A stretch of DNA of 40,000 nt from Phycisphaerae bacterium (GCA_021736645.1 JAIPFM010000008.1:1-40000), one strand, 5' to 3'. Positions 7,049-16,328 are shown, counted from the first letter of the stretch. The notes: generated by a model not told the origin, from the sequence alone. Translations and numbers: made by a program.

Positions 7049-7068
7049 AAAGCCTCATACCTCATGTA

Positions 7069-9186
7069 TTACGGACTCCCCGCCATCGACATCTGATCTT
7101 GATGCAATGCCTGATTCTTCTGAGTATCCAGGCACACAGTGCCAATGGGTTCAATCTCCGTGCCAATCACAATTTCATCGTACGCGATCACAGGCAGGGT
7201 CGAGATCACACGGGCCAGCATGGCCGCCAGATTGCTTCTGAGTCTGGAGTCGCACAGGAGCACCATGTTGTCGTGGCCTTTGTCTGTGACCTGCTTCCAG
7301 ACCTGAGCCACCTGATGGCTGAAGGCCATGGTGGTTTCCGTGTCCAGCGTCAGGTTCAGGCGGTCCCCTTCCTGACGTGACTGGTTCAGCAGTTGATATT
7401 CGAGATTCGGGTCCAGGGTGATGGCCAGAACCTTGCCCTGCTCGGTCTTGTATTGATCTGTGATGGTGCGTTTTAGATCCTTGCGCACCAGTTCAGTGAG
7501 GATGTCCGGGTTCTTTGTCTTGCCGGCATGCTCACCCAGAGACTCCAGAATCGTGGCCAGTTCACGCACGGGAATACCGTGTGAGAGCAGGTTTTTCAGA
7601 ATGCGTTGAAGCATGCCCACGGAGACCAGTTCGCCCACCACATCGCGCACGAGGGAGGGTTGTGTGCCGCCAAGCCGATCCACCAGCAGTTGTACGTCTT
7701 CTCGAGTAATCAATTCCTGGGCATGTTTTCGCAGGGTTTCCGATAGGTGGGTGATAAACACGGATTCCGGATCGATCACGGTGTAGCCGCTGAGTTCCGC
7801 CTTTTCCCTGTCCGTCTCTGGGATCCACAGGGCAGGCAGTCCATACACCGGTTCTGTGGTCTCAATGCCCTCCAGCTTGACCAGTGAAGCGCCCGAGTCC
7901 ATGGCCAGAAGCATGTTGGGCTCCAGTTGACCGGTGGCAATCGCATGATCGAACAGGCGAATCTCATAGGTGTTGGGCTGGAGGTTGATGTTGTCTCTCA
8001 GCCGGACGAGGGGGACGATAATGCCGAGCTCCTGCGCGAAACGTCTGCGCAGGGCACCAATGCGATCAAAGATGGTGCTTTCCTTATTGGGGTCTACCAT
8101 GCTGATCAGGCGAAGCCCGACCTGTACGGATACCCGGTCAATGTCCAGGAGGTCTTCCACCGGAGATTTCTGAAGTTTCTTTTTGTCGGTCGGAGTCTTT
8201 TCTTTTGTCGCCTCTTCTTTTCTGGCTCGACCTGCAAAATGACCGGTGAGGCCTGTGCCCGCGGCAAGCATGAGGAAGGGAATCGGGGGCAGGCCTGGCA
8301 CCAGGGCCAGACCGGCGATAATAACCGCTGCAATCGTGAGAGGTTGTGCTGATTTGAGGAACTGGCCTGACAGGTCCTGACCCACACTCTTGCTGGAAGA
8401 GATTTTGGTGACCAGAAAACCGGAGCTGATGGAGATGATCATGGAAGGGATCTGGCTGACCAGACCGTCACCAATGGACAGGATGGAATAGGTTTCCATC
8501 GCACTGGTGAGGTTCATGCCGTCCTTATAGCCGATACAGATGCCGCCGATGAGATTGACAATGGTGATGATAATGCCGGCCTTGGCATCGCCTCGAATGA
8601 ATTTGCTGGCACCATCCATGGCCCCGTAAAACTCACTCTCCTTGACAATCTTCAAACGGCGTTCATTGGCCTGGGCCTCAGTGATCATGCCCGCGTTGAG
8701 GTCCGCGTCAATGGCCATCTGTTTACCGGGCGTGGCGTCCAGTGTAAACCGTGCCGACACTTCACTGATGCGCTCAGCACCCTTGGTCACCACAATGAAC
8801 TGAATCACAAACAAGATCAGGAAGATGACCATACCGACCACGAAACTACCGCCTGTCACAAAGCGGCCAAAAGTCTCTACAATGCGACCTGCGTCACCCT
8901 GGAGCAGAATCAGTCGGGTGGATGCCACATTGAGAGACAATCGAAAGAGTGTGACAAACAACAGCAGGGAAGGGAATGTGCTTAGTTCCAGGGCTTCCTT
9001 GGCCGACAGTGTGACAATGAGGACTGCAATCGACAGGGAAATGCTGCAGGCCAGCAATAGGTCCAGCAGGGGCGTGGGCATGCGTACCAGCAGGGTGGCC
9101 AGGACCGTGACAATGGCCACGGCCATGACGATATTGCTCTGAGATGCCCCTCTTAAACTGTCCCGACTTTCAATTTGCTGGGCCAT
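7069..9186 (-). CDS. flhA: FlhA, export gate motor protein
   Basis: FlhA is the large export-gate protein. Its membrane part couples export to the proton gradient, and its cytoplasmic ring receives chaperone-substrate complexes. The product has 705 residues, a typical length. The first ~330 residues hold about eight membrane segments and the FHIPEP signature RFTLDATPGKQMAIDADLNAG, followed by FYGAMDGASKFIRGDA. The cytoplasmic part begins after a Lys/Glu-rich linker (KEEATKEKTPTDKKKLQK) and contains GLRLISMVDP, LVRLRDNINLQPN and DPESVFITHLSE. The ATG at 9186 lies 11 nt after an AGAGGAG. Confidence 0.98.
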   Translation of the reverse strand: MAQQIESRDSLRGASQSNIVMAVAIVTVLATLLVRMPTPLLDLLLACSISLSIAVLIVTLSAKEALELSTFPSLLLFVTLFRLSLNVASTRLILLQGDAGRIVETFGRFVTGGSFVVGMVIFLILFVIQFIVVTKGAERISEVSARFTLDATPGKQMAIDADLNAGMITEAQANERRLKIVKESEFYGAMDGASKFIRGDAKAGIIITIVNLIGGICIGYKDGMNLTSAMETYSILSIGDGLVSQIPSMIISISSGFLVTKISSSKSVGQDLSGQFLKSAQPLTIAAVIIAGLALVPGLPPIPFLMLAAGTGLTGHFAGRARKEEATKEKTPTDKKKLQKSPVEDLLDIDRVSVQVGLRLISMVDPNKESTIFDRIGALRRRFAQELGIIVPLVRLRDNINLQPNTYEIRLFDHAIATGQLEPNMLLAMDSGASLVKLEGIETTEPVYGLPALWIPETDREKAELSGYTVIDPESVFITHLSETLRKHAQELITREDVQLLVDRLGGTQPSLVRDVVGELVSVGMLQRILKNLLSHGIPVRELATILESLGEHAGKTKNPDILTELVRKDLKRTITDQYKTEQGKVLAITLDPNLEYQLLNQSRQEGDRLNLTLDTETTMAFSHQVAQVWKQVTDKGHDNMVLLCDSRLRSNLAAMLARVISTLPVIAYDEIVIGTEIEPIGTVCLDTQKNQALHQDQMSMAGSP

Positions 9187-9222
9187 GAAGCCATGTACTC
9201 CTCTATAAGATCATTCAACGGA

Positions 9223-9603
9223 TTAATCGGTCTCAGGGGCTGCTTCAGCAGGGCCCCCCAGGAGTTCTTTGATTTTGATGGCGAATTTATCGTCCACCAC
9301 CACGACCTGGCCTGTGGCGAATTTGGCGTTTTTTATGTACAGGTCTACAGGATCGCTGATGGGTTTATCCAGTTTGATGACAGCCCCTGGGCAGAGTTTC
9401 AGCAGCCTTTGAATGGAGATCTCAGTCTGGCCTACTGCCACGGTCACTGGGACGTCCATATCAAGCAGGATATCAAGGCTGGAGGTGGTCCCTGAGCCGC
9501 TGCCCTCGGCGGCCGGTGAAAACTCGGCCACCTGGGCCTGGACCTTATCGTTTTGGACTTCGGATGCTTCTTCAGCAGGTTTCTTTACTTCTTTTTTTGC
9601 CAT
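9223..9603 (-). CDS. fliN: FliN, flagellar motor switch protein
   Basis: FliN forms the lower C-ring of the motor switch. The product has 126 residues: a charged N-terminal 40 residues, then a SpoA domain (about 41-115) with LDILLDMDVPVTVAVGQTEISIQRLLKLCPGAVIKLDKPISDPVDLYIKNAKFATGQVVVVDDKFAIKI. This is the standard FliN core. An AAGGAA lies 9 nt before the ATG. It is directly downstream of fliM and upstream of flhA. Confidence 0.97.
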   Translation of the reverse strand: MAKKEVKKPAEEASEVQNDKVQAQVAEFSPAAEGSGSGTTSSLDILLDMDVPVTVAVGQTEISIQRLLKLCPGAVIKLDKPISDPVDLYIKNAKFATGQVVVVDDKFAIKIKELLGGPAEAAPETD

Positions 9604-9648
9604 GGTGGCAGTTCCTTGTTTTAGAGTCTTGAGACTAGTCGTTCAAAA

Positions 9649-10575
9649 TTAAGCGTTTTGTGTGATCTTCACGGCATAGTGATCCTCACATTGAACTGGT
9701 ATGCCGTAGAATACCAGGCGATCATCTACTTTAAGTGCGACAGGATCATCCAGGTCTTTGCCCAGAAGCAGGACATCACCCACATGCAGGTCCATGGCCT
9801 GTTCGAGTGTCAGTTGAACGCTGGCAAATTCCGCGGTGACTGACAGGGGGACGTGATTGACATGCTGACGCATGGTTTCAGCCAGTTGACCTTGAGAGGG
9901 TGACGCAGTTTGGGTCATGCCTTCCAGGCTCCGGCCCAGTTGAACACAGGGCATCACCAGGGTCATTTCTTGTGCGGTGTCTTCAGAGGCCTTGGGATTC
10001 CGGAATCGAAAGGTGAGCGTACAGAGCTCATCTGTGTCCACCAGAGGCGTGTTCATGTGCGCCACGGACAACGGGGGCAGGGCGACGAGGTCATATGGGG
10101 AGCCGGCAGAAAAGGCCTCCACCAAAGACACGGCCACATCAGACAGGAGCGTGACTTCCAGAGGCGACATGGACCGGGATTCGCCGGGATTCGATGCATC
10201 ACCCAGCAGGCGAGTCTGCCAATCCTGCGTGGTGGCAGTGGGCAGAGCCAGGGTGCCCTGCAGGGTCTTGTCGTCGGTTCGAAAGGCCAGAAATGCATGG
10301 GTTTTCAGGGCCTTGTCTTTGTATTGTGCAGCCGTGGTCTGATGGATGGTGGTCAATTCAACGACAAAATCGTTCCTGAAGGCTCGCTTTAATGCGCATG
10401 CCAACAGGGGGGTGACTTTTTCGCCAAAATCCGTCACCGCCTGAATCTGAGCAGTATCAAAGTACCTGATCTGGTTCCAGTCATACTGATCGAGGGCAGC
10501 CTCGTCGATCTCATTGGGTTCCGGACGAGACCCGATGGCCGCCAGAATCTGTTGCATCTTAAGTCTGTTTTGCAT
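9649..10575 (-). CDS. fliM: FliM-like flagellar motor switch protein
   Basis: FliM joins FliG and FliN in the C-ring and in most bacteria receives CheY-P at its N-terminal tip. The product has 308 residues. A FliM start is recognisable at YDWNQIRYFDTAQIQAVTDF (compare the usual YDF-RP), and the C-terminal SpoA domain is clear (VPLSVTAEFASVQLTLEQAMDLHVGDVLLLGKDLDDPVALKVDDRLVFYGIPV). The usual N-terminal LSQEEIDALL peptide is not present; the tip reads KMQQILAAIGS. The middle domain is also divergent. No strong ribosome site precedes the ATG. Placement between fliL and fliN supports the call. Confidence 0.88.
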   Translation of the reverse strand: MQNRLKMQQILAAIGSRPEPNEIDEAALDQYDWNQIRYFDTAQIQAVTDFGEKVTPLLACALKRAFRNDFVVELTTIHQTTAAQYKDKALKTHAFLAFRTDDKTLQGTLALPTATTQDWQTRLLGDASNPGESRSMSPLEVTLLSDVAVSLVEAFSAGSPYDLVALPPLSVAHMNTPLVDTDELCTLTFRFRNPKASEDTAQEMTLVMPCVQLGRSLEGMTQTASPSQGQLAETMRQHVNHVPLSVTAEFASVQLTLEQAMDLHVGDVLLLGKDLDDPVALKVDDRLVFYGIPVQCEDHYAVKITQNA

Positions 10576-10587
10576 AGGATTTAAACA

Positions 10588-11184
10588 CTATTGAATGGCA
10601 AAGCCCTCAAGCAGAATTCGGCCGATCTGCGGTTCAGCATTGGGAAACAGTTTCTCGTTAAAGGCCTCCAGGACCTGGGCCTGAATACGTTTGAGATTTT
10701 TTTCTCCTCGAGCGTCATCCAGGGACAGGCCGGCCAGGAAGATGGTCAGCCAGTCTCTCAGGTTTCGTTCCTTTTCCTCCAGGAGAAGCCGGCCCTTTTC
10801 CTCACTCAGTGTACTGTATATTTCCAGGGTCAAGGTCGCACGCACATAGCGTGACGCACTAGGTTCGTCCAGATTGGCCAGCACAGGCTGCATTTCGTAA
10901 AACCAGGTTTTTCGCGGATCCTTTGTTTTGTCATTCGACGGCTGGTCTGACGGGAGAGATCCCGAGCCGTTGTTGACACCTGAGTTGCCTGAGATTCCGG
11001 CCATGACAATAGGCTTGGGCCGCATATCCACCAGGACTTTGCCCAAAAAGAAACCCGCCACGGCAAAAGCCAAAATAATTCCGCCCACGATGGACCCGGT
11101 CACAATCTGGGCCTTCTTTTCAGAGGGTTTGTTTTCTTCTGTTTGTTCTTCCGGTTCTTCTTGCTTTTTTTGTTCTTTAGCCAT
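10588..11184 (-). CDS. fliL: FliL, basal-body-associated membrane protein
   Basis: FliL is a single-pass membrane protein that rings the stator and supports motor torque. The product has 198 residues. It has a charged cytoplasmic N-terminus (Lys/Glu/Gln-rich, 1-25), one membrane segment (about 27-50), a low-complexity Gly/Ser/Asn linker, then the FliL periplasmic domain. That domain has YVRATLTLEIYSTLSEEKGRLLLEEKERNLRDWLTIFLAGLSLDD and an end of IGRILLEGFAIQ, like the family's C-terminal VYFTEFVIQ. It is followed after 12 bp by fliM. Confidence 0.9.
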   Translation of the reverse strand: MAKEQKKQEEPEEQTEENKPSEKKAQIVTGSIVGGIILAFAVAGFFLGKVLVDMRPKPIVMAGISGNSGVNNGSGSLPSDQPSNDKTKDPRKTWFYEMQPVLANLDEPSASRYVRATLTLEIYSTLSEEKGRLLLEEKERNLRDWLTIFLAGLSLDDARGEKNLKRIQAQVLEAFNEKLFPNAEPQIGRILLEGFAIQ

Positions 11185-11220
11185 GAGTAATTGCCTTTGT
11201 TCCTGTGTTTGACTCTAGTT

Positions 11221-12705
11221 TCAAGCAGGTTGCAGGTTGTCTTGCGCTCGATACCGCTTCATCTTATCCCGTAATGTTCGATCACTGATCCCCAGAATCC
11301 TGGCTGCCTTGGTCTGGTTGCCGCTGGTTTGATCCAGGGTGTTGAGAATCGCGTGTTTTTCCACCTGGTCCAATGGCATGCCGCCAAGGTCCTTGATGGC
11401 TGTGACTCGATCCCTTGGCATGGTGGTATTGTCTTGCGTTATGGGCTGTAATTCATCGAATAGCCAGGAGACGTCCGCCAGAGACAGCATCGGGCCGTAA
11501 CCCAGCACAAGGCTGGTGCGAACCACATTGCGCAATTGTCTGATATTGCCGGGCCAATGGTACTTGGCAAAGAGATCCATCATGCAGGGATCCAGTTGTG
11601 TAATCTGTCGCTGAGACTGGTGTGCATACTGGTTGACAAAATACCATGTCAGATCTGCCAGGTCATCCAGACGTTGTCTCAAGGGCGCCAGGACAATGCG
11701 TACGCCGCTGAGGCGATAGTACAGGTCTTGCCTGAATCGCCCCAGAGCCACTTCCTGGTGCAGATCTTTGTTGCTTGTACTGATAATCCGGACATTGACC
11801 TGGATCGAGGTATTGCCGCCCACACGTTCAAAGTCCTGCTGTTCGAGCACACGGAGCAGCTTGGCCTGAAATTTGAGCGGGGTTTCTGTGATTTCATCCA
11901 ATAGGAGGGTGCCGCAGTGGGCCATTTCAAATCGACCTTTTCGTTGGGTGTGGGCGCCCGTAAAGGCCCCTTTTTCGTGTCCGAACAATTCACTTTCCAG
12001 CAGGGTGTCACTGAGTGCGGCACAGTTGACCCGGATGTAGGGGCCTTGAGTGCGTTTGCTGTATTGGTGGATCAGATAGGAGATCAACTCCTTGCCGGTC
12101 CCGCTTTCTCCATTGATCAGCACGGGCATCGAGGTCGGGGCAATTTTTTTTGCCAGTGCGAGAGTCTGAAACCACTTCGGGCTCGACCCTATCAGTGTGC
12201 TTTGAATCGTATTGGCTGAACCCCCTGCAAGCTCGCAGGCGTGTACCGGATGGTTGGGCAGGTTCTTGTTTACCAGATCCACGACTTTACGCTTGATGAG
12301 GGGTTTGAGCAGTACATCGTCAAATCCGACCTGGAGTGCATCGACCACGCACTCCGCCAGCTGGTCGGGGGTATGATTTTTCATGCATGCCATGAGAATG
12401 GTGGGCACTTCAGGTGCGTGGGCCCGGATGGTCTTGAGCAGAGTCAGACCCTGCTGCCACTGATCAAACCAGGTGGCTGTGTCAGACAACATGCCGCAAA
12501 AGACCATGTCATAAACATGCTTGTTCAGTGAGGCTTGGCTTTTCTCAGTCGTGCAGGCTACCGTGGCACGAATCGACTGCTGGGCCAGGACTTCCAAGAG
12601 TACGCGTGTGGCCTCTTGATCTTGGTCAATGATCAAGACACTGCCATTGACGACTCTGTCAGCTTTGACTGCACCGGCTTTTGTTGTTTGAGAATGACTC
12701 ATCAT
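11221..12705 (-). CDS. NtrC-family sigma-54 activator, receiver lacks phospho-Asp
   Basis: This is an enhancer-binding ATPase that remodels the sigma-54 polymerase. The product has 494 residues: receiver-like domain (22-150), AAA+ domain with Walker A GESGTGKE (199-206), intact GAFTGA loop (246-251) and Walker B LLLDE (to 271), then a C-terminal Fis-type helix-turn-helix (NQTKAARILGISDRTLRDKMKRY). In the receiver, the phospho-acceptor position is Gly71 (YDMVFCG for the usual YDLVLLD) although Lys134 is kept, so normal phosphorylation looks impossible. I start at the ATG at 12705; a longer frame to 12750 would overlap the upstream gene. Its place before fliL resembles FlrC/FleR-type flagellar regulators. 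Confidence 0.93.
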   Translation of the reverse strand: MMSHSQTTKAGAVKADRVVNGSVLIIDQDQEATRVLLEVLAQQSIRATVACTTEKSQASLNKHVYDMVFCGMLSDTATWFDQWQQGLTLLKTIRAHAPEVPTILMACMKNHTPDQLAECVVDALQVGFDDVLLKPLIKRKVVDLVNKNLPNHPVHACELAGGSANTIQSTLIGSSPKWFQTLALAKKIAPTSMPVLINGESGTGKELISYLIHQYSKRTQGPYIRVNCAALSDTLLESELFGHEKGAFTGAHTQRKGRFEMAHCGTLLLDEITETPLKFQAKLLRVLEQQDFERVGGNTSIQVNVRIISTSNKDLHQEVALGRFRQDLYYRLSGVRIVLAPLRQRLDDLADLTWYFVNQYAHQSQRQITQLDPCMMDLFAKYHWPGNIRQLRNVVRTSLVLGYGPMLSLADVSWLFDELQPITQDNTTMPRDRVTAIKDLGGMPLDQVEKHAILNTLDQTSGNQTKAARILGISDRTLRDKMKRYRAQDNLQPA

Positions 12706-12724
12706 GGTTCTACTGCGTTTCGTG

Positions 12725-13564
12725 TTATTTCTTGCTGTTGCTGTCCACATGCGACTTTATTTCAGTGACCAGGGCCATGGGCTTTTCCCTGATTTCCCAG
12801 GTGATGCATTGGCCCTTGACCCGGGCCAATTCCGCCCAAAGACTGTGAGGGTGCTCTGAAATGAGCTGCTTGTACATCCTCATGGTCTTGTCAGGATCTG
12901 ACTGCTGCAGGCAATTGCCAATTTGGAATAGAAGCCAGGCCTTGTCTTCTGACGGTGCCATGGTCTTCCTGTTCAGGCGGTTGAGTGTTTCTTCATAGTA
13001 GAGGGCTGCCTGGGGATAGGTTTTGCTGTGGAATAGGATTTCAGCCAGGGCCTCCGGATCAAGGACCTTTTCCGGAGACTGGGAAAGCAGACCCAAGGCC
13101 TCAGTGGTTTTGGGGGTCAGCATGGAATTTGAATCGTGGATATCGTTGGAAGCTGCCGGGATCTCGCTGGGTCCGGGGGCCCTGATAATAATCACGGGCT
13201 GGTTTCGTTTGGATAGAGACGACGGCTCTGTGGCAGGTTGATTGGCATCCGGGGATGTGACTTCGGTCTCAGGTTTTTGAAGGTTGGAGAATCGCAGAGA
13301 TTTTAGCTTTTGGAGAGTATTTTGGAGTTTCTTTTTACTCTCCGTATCCTTGCTGGTGGCCCTGGCTGGACTGGTTCGATCGCGCCAGGCTTCACGGGAA
13401 GCGTCCGTTTTCGGCAGATCTGTGAGCACCAGGTCATTGGCCGATTCCATGCCCCTGGAAACAGGGTCGACCTGTCCAAAGAGAATGGGGGTATAAAGAC
13501 AGACAGTCACCAGCGTCCAAAGTCGCCATGATCTGACACTGTCATGTATTGAGAGTCTCTGCAT
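12725..13564 (-). CDS. Exported TPR-like protein, function unknown
   Basis: The product has 279 residues from the ATG at 13564, which has a GGAAATAGG just upstream; an ATG at 13579 is in frame but too close to the GGGG before it. A hydrophobic signal segment (WRLWTLVTVCLYTPILFG) points to export. A Lys/Ser/Pro-rich middle follows, then a helical C-terminal third resembling tetratricopeptide repeats (YPQAALYYEETLNRL, AWLLFQIGNCLQQSDPDKTMRMYKQLISEHPHSLWAELARVK). It lies between a large membrane TPR protein and a sigma-54 activator in the sigma-54-driven operon, so it is probably a periplasmic flagellar accessory factor. Confidence 0.85.
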   Translation of the reverse strand: MQRLSIHDSVRSWRLWTLVTVCLYTPILFGQVDPVSRGMESANDLVLTDLPKTDASREAWRDRTSPARATSKDTESKKKLQNTLQKLKSLRFSNLQKPETEVTSPDANQPATEPSSLSKRNQPVIIIRAPGPSEIPAASNDIHDSNSMLTPKTTEALGLLSQSPEKVLDPEALAEILFHSKTYPQAALYYEETLNRLNRKTMAPSEDKAWLLFQIGNCLQQSDPDKTMRMYKQLISEHPHSLWAELARVKGQCITWEIREKPMALVTEIKSHVDSNSKK

Positions 13565-13569
13565 GTTGC

Positions 13570-16095
13570 CTATTTCCATTGCCCCATTAATGCCAGGGCC
13601 GCTTTGTCATAGTTTTTTTTGTGGGTATAGGCCTCCGCCAGGAGTTGGGACGCCTTGTGTACGAGCGATGGGTCCGGTCCAAGTTTCAGTACGCCTTCAC
13701 ACACGGAGATGGCCTGGTCGTCCTGGTTGAGTTCCAGGCAAACCTGCGCCAGCGTCAGTGCAATCTCGTGAGACAGCGGGCCGGCCTCCCCCTTGATCAG
13801 CGTGCTGCTTAATTCTTGTTGCGCATCGACCAGTTCTCCTTTTTCAATAAGGCTTAAGCTCAGTTCAAAACTGATTTTAGCATTCAGGGAAGGAGATATG
13901 ACGGAGCCTTTGGTGTGTTGAAGCAATCCAATGGCACGGTCCATGAAGCCCGCATTTCTCAACACACGACTCTTGACTAGGTCCAATTCCATGATGTCAC
14001 TTGACGTGAGCTGGGCATTGAAGGCATTTTCAAGCACGTCAATGGCCTCCATGGGATCCTGTTGCTCCATATAACCACGAACGAGACTCGTCAGCGTTTC
14101 CAGGTATTCTTTTTTGTCAAGGTCCCCCTCCAGTGCATGTTGAAAGGCCTGGCAGGCCAATTTAGAGTTCCCCAGACCCAGGAGACTTTTGCCGAGCGTC
14201 AGAAAGGCAGAAGAGAGTTCTTTGTCATTTTTCCCCTTGACGAGTTTGATGTACTGAGCAAGCCACAATTGAGCAGATTCATAGTCCTTGATTTCGTAGA
14301 AGCAGCGACCTGCGTTCAGGGCAGCAATGGTGCGCGATTCGTCTGACAGATTCAGATAGAACACCTTCCTGTAGAGCTTGGCTGCTTCCTCGTGATTGCC
14401 CAGCCGAGTCAGGGTTTTTGCCAGACGCAAAAATGCCTCAGTGACAATAGGCACATCCACATATTGCTCTACCAGTTGTTCAAGATCTTCCCGGACACCG
14501 ACAGCATCGTGCAGTTCTTCTTTGACCTGGCTGGAATAAAGCAGGGCATAGGGGGCCAGATCGGTGATGGAGTATTTGGATGTCACCAGTTTGAATTCAC
14601 TGATCGCCTCATGCTGGATGCCCAGCAGTTTGTACAGGAGGCCTGAGGTGAAGTGGGCATTGGCAAAATAGGGTGATTCAGACCCGAAGAGTAAATACTG
14701 CTGCCACATGAGGATGGCTTCCTGTGCCAGCATGTCCACCTGCGCTGACACCAACGAAGTATTCATTGGATTCATCACATGAATCGTGTGGGTGTCGTCT
14801 ATGTGGGCCAGCAGTCCGGCACAGCCGGCGGCCAGGCCGATGGCCGTCTGATCGATGACATCCTGGATGAACAGCGAAATGGCTTGTTTTCTGAGTTCCA
14901 CATGATTGGCGCCCTCATGCCAAACCACTTCCAGGGAAGCATTGGCACCAAACCGGGCGAGTACCTCATCCACTGCCATGCGGTGACAGGACAAAGACCA
15001 GAGAGTCTGTGCGGTCCGGCTGTTTTTTGTAATGGATGGCGTCAGAAGCATTGCGGGCAGAAGATCCTTTTCCTTTGCCAATGCCTGGCGAACCTGTGTT
15101 TCATTCAATTGATGCCAAGGACTCTTGATCATGGGCAGATTAGGGCACAGGGAACTGGGGAGTTGAGAATCTGCATCACGAAGAGCCAGCGCTTGCTTGG
15201 TGGTGGCCTGGGCCGCCAGAAAACAACAGGTTTGTCTGAGGTCAGCCAGCCATTCAGGAGGTTGGTCCTTCAAGGCATTCAAAAGGCTCAGGGCTTCACA
15301 GGCTCTGGCTCGGGCTGGCATAAATTGATTCTGGTTCAATTGAAATCGGCTCAAGTAGTAGTTGGCCATAACGCGAATGGAGGGCGTTTCACTTTTGGTG
15401 ACCGAAGTAAGAAAGCGTTTGGCCGGGATGGATTCCTGATTCATGGCCAGACACAGCGCTTTGTGCAGGGTCAGATAATCAGAAAAGGCCGTTTGTTTAT
15501 CATCCGGCGGCAAGTACTGCTGTATTTGCTGGTACACGGAATAGGCCTGGCCATAGTCACCCACGTCGAACAGGTCCTGCGCAGTTTGTAAGGAAATAGG
15601 GCCGGTCAGGGCGACGGGTTCGGAGACTTGGGGATTCACTGGTTCAGAGTAGGCAGCTGTGTCGCGGGGCAGCACTGCATTGCTTTCTGCAGGTTCCTGG
15701 GTGACCAGCGCGGGGGGGGGCTGCATCCGGGTATCGAGTGATGGTTCCAGGTTGGCATCTGCCAGGGTGGTCTTGGGGGTTTTGAATACGGCATAGGCGA
15801 GAATGATTGCAACCCCGAGAATGGTGCCGGCCAGAACCTTTTGCAACATGGAGAAGCTTGGCCCAGGACCCCTTGACAATCTGGGCGTCATCCCTCTGAG
15901 TCTCTCAGGTATCTTGGCTGCCGTGGCCTTGGTGCCAGTTTGAATCCTTGTCAGCAGTTGATACAGCGAGTTGTCCCCTGCAAAGATATCTTGCGCGCTG
16001 TAGTCATTCTGTACAGGACCGTCAAAAAGATCTGCATCCGAAGGTACAGGTGACTTTGGCTCTACACTGCTTGGTTGTTCGTTTTTATCTGTCAT
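13570..16095 (-). CDS. Large membrane-anchored TPR protein, function unknown
   Basis: The product has 841 residues. An N-terminal polar region (1-80) is followed by one membrane segment (about 84-105, VLAGTILGVAIILAYAVF), a Pro-rich linker, and then about 650 residues of helical repeats. Many resemble tetratricopeptides (for example FDVGDYGQAYSVYQQIQQYLP, EAFLRLAKTLTRLGNHEEAAKLYRKVFYLNL, AALNAGRCFYEIKDYESAQLWLAQYI). The topology suggests a short cytoplasmic tail and a large periplasmic scaffold. It is the first gene after the sigma-54 promoter at 16174-16189 and heads the operon with fliL, fliM, fliN and flhA, so a structural role in the basal body is a reasonable inference. No named family is recognised. 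Confidence 0.9.
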   Translation of the reverse strand: MTDKNEQPSSVEPKSPVPSDADLFDGPVQNDYSAQDIFAGDNSLYQLLTRIQTGTKATAAKIPERLRGMTPRLSRGPGPSFSMLQKVLAGTILGVAIILAYAVFKTPKTTLADANLEPSLDTRMQPPPALVTQEPAESNAVLPRDTAAYSEPVNPQVSEPVALTGPISLQTAQDLFDVGDYGQAYSVYQQIQQYLPPDDKQTAFSDYLTLHKALCLAMNQESIPAKRFLTSVTKSETPSIRVMANYYLSRFQLNQNQFMPARARACEALSLLNALKDQPPEWLADLRQTCCFLAAQATTKQALALRDADSQLPSSLCPNLPMIKSPWHQLNETQVRQALAKEKDLLPAMLLTPSITKNSRTAQTLWSLSCHRMAVDEVLARFGANASLEVVWHEGANHVELRKQAISLFIQDVIDQTAIGLAAGCAGLLAHIDDTHTIHVMNPMNTSLVSAQVDMLAQEAILMWQQYLLFGSESPYFANAHFTSGLLYKLLGIQHEAISEFKLVTSKYSITDLAPYALLYSSQVKEELHDAVGVREDLEQLVEQYVDVPIVTEAFLRLAKTLTRLGNHEEAAKLYRKVFYLNLSDESRTIAALNAGRCFYEIKDYESAQLWLAQYIKLVKGKNDKELSSAFLTLGKSLLGLGNSKLACQAFQHALEGDLDKKEYLETLTSLVRGYMEQQDPMEAIDVLENAFNAQLTSSDIMELDLVKSRVLRNAGFMDRAIGLLQHTKGSVISPSLNAKISFELSLSLIEKGELVDAQQELSSTLIKGEAGPLSHEIALTLAQVCLELNQDDQAISVCEGVLKLGPDPSLVHKASQLLAEAYTHKKNYDKAALALMGQWK

Positions 16096-16173
16096 TTTAA
16101 TAGTGTAAATCCCAAATCAATAGGAGTTGTCCAAAAGGACCTACTGGTCTTGGGTGTTTTTCGAGGTAATAAC

Positions 16174-16189
16174 TGCAATAATTATGCCA
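16174..16189 (-). promoter_or_regulatory. Sigma-54 promoter of the TPR-fliLMN-flhA operon
   Basis: On the minus strand the sequence TGGCATAATTATTGCA matches the sigma-54 consensus TGGCACG-N4-TTGCW at the -24 GG and -12 GC elements with correct 10-bp spacing. Only two less critical positions differ. Transcription would start about 68 nt upstream of the TPR protein ATG at 16095. The two activators encoded nearby are obvious candidates to drive it. Confidence 0.85.
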
Positions 16190-16328
16190 GATGTTTACTT
16201 CACAGAAGAAATGGGCAAAAGGTAGGTCATTGGGGTGTTAATCTCTGCCTGGTATGCGTGTGGATTGGCAATGTCAGAATGTGAGACGCTGCAAGGACGC
16301 TGATGTGTGATATTGAGACAAGGCCAGG

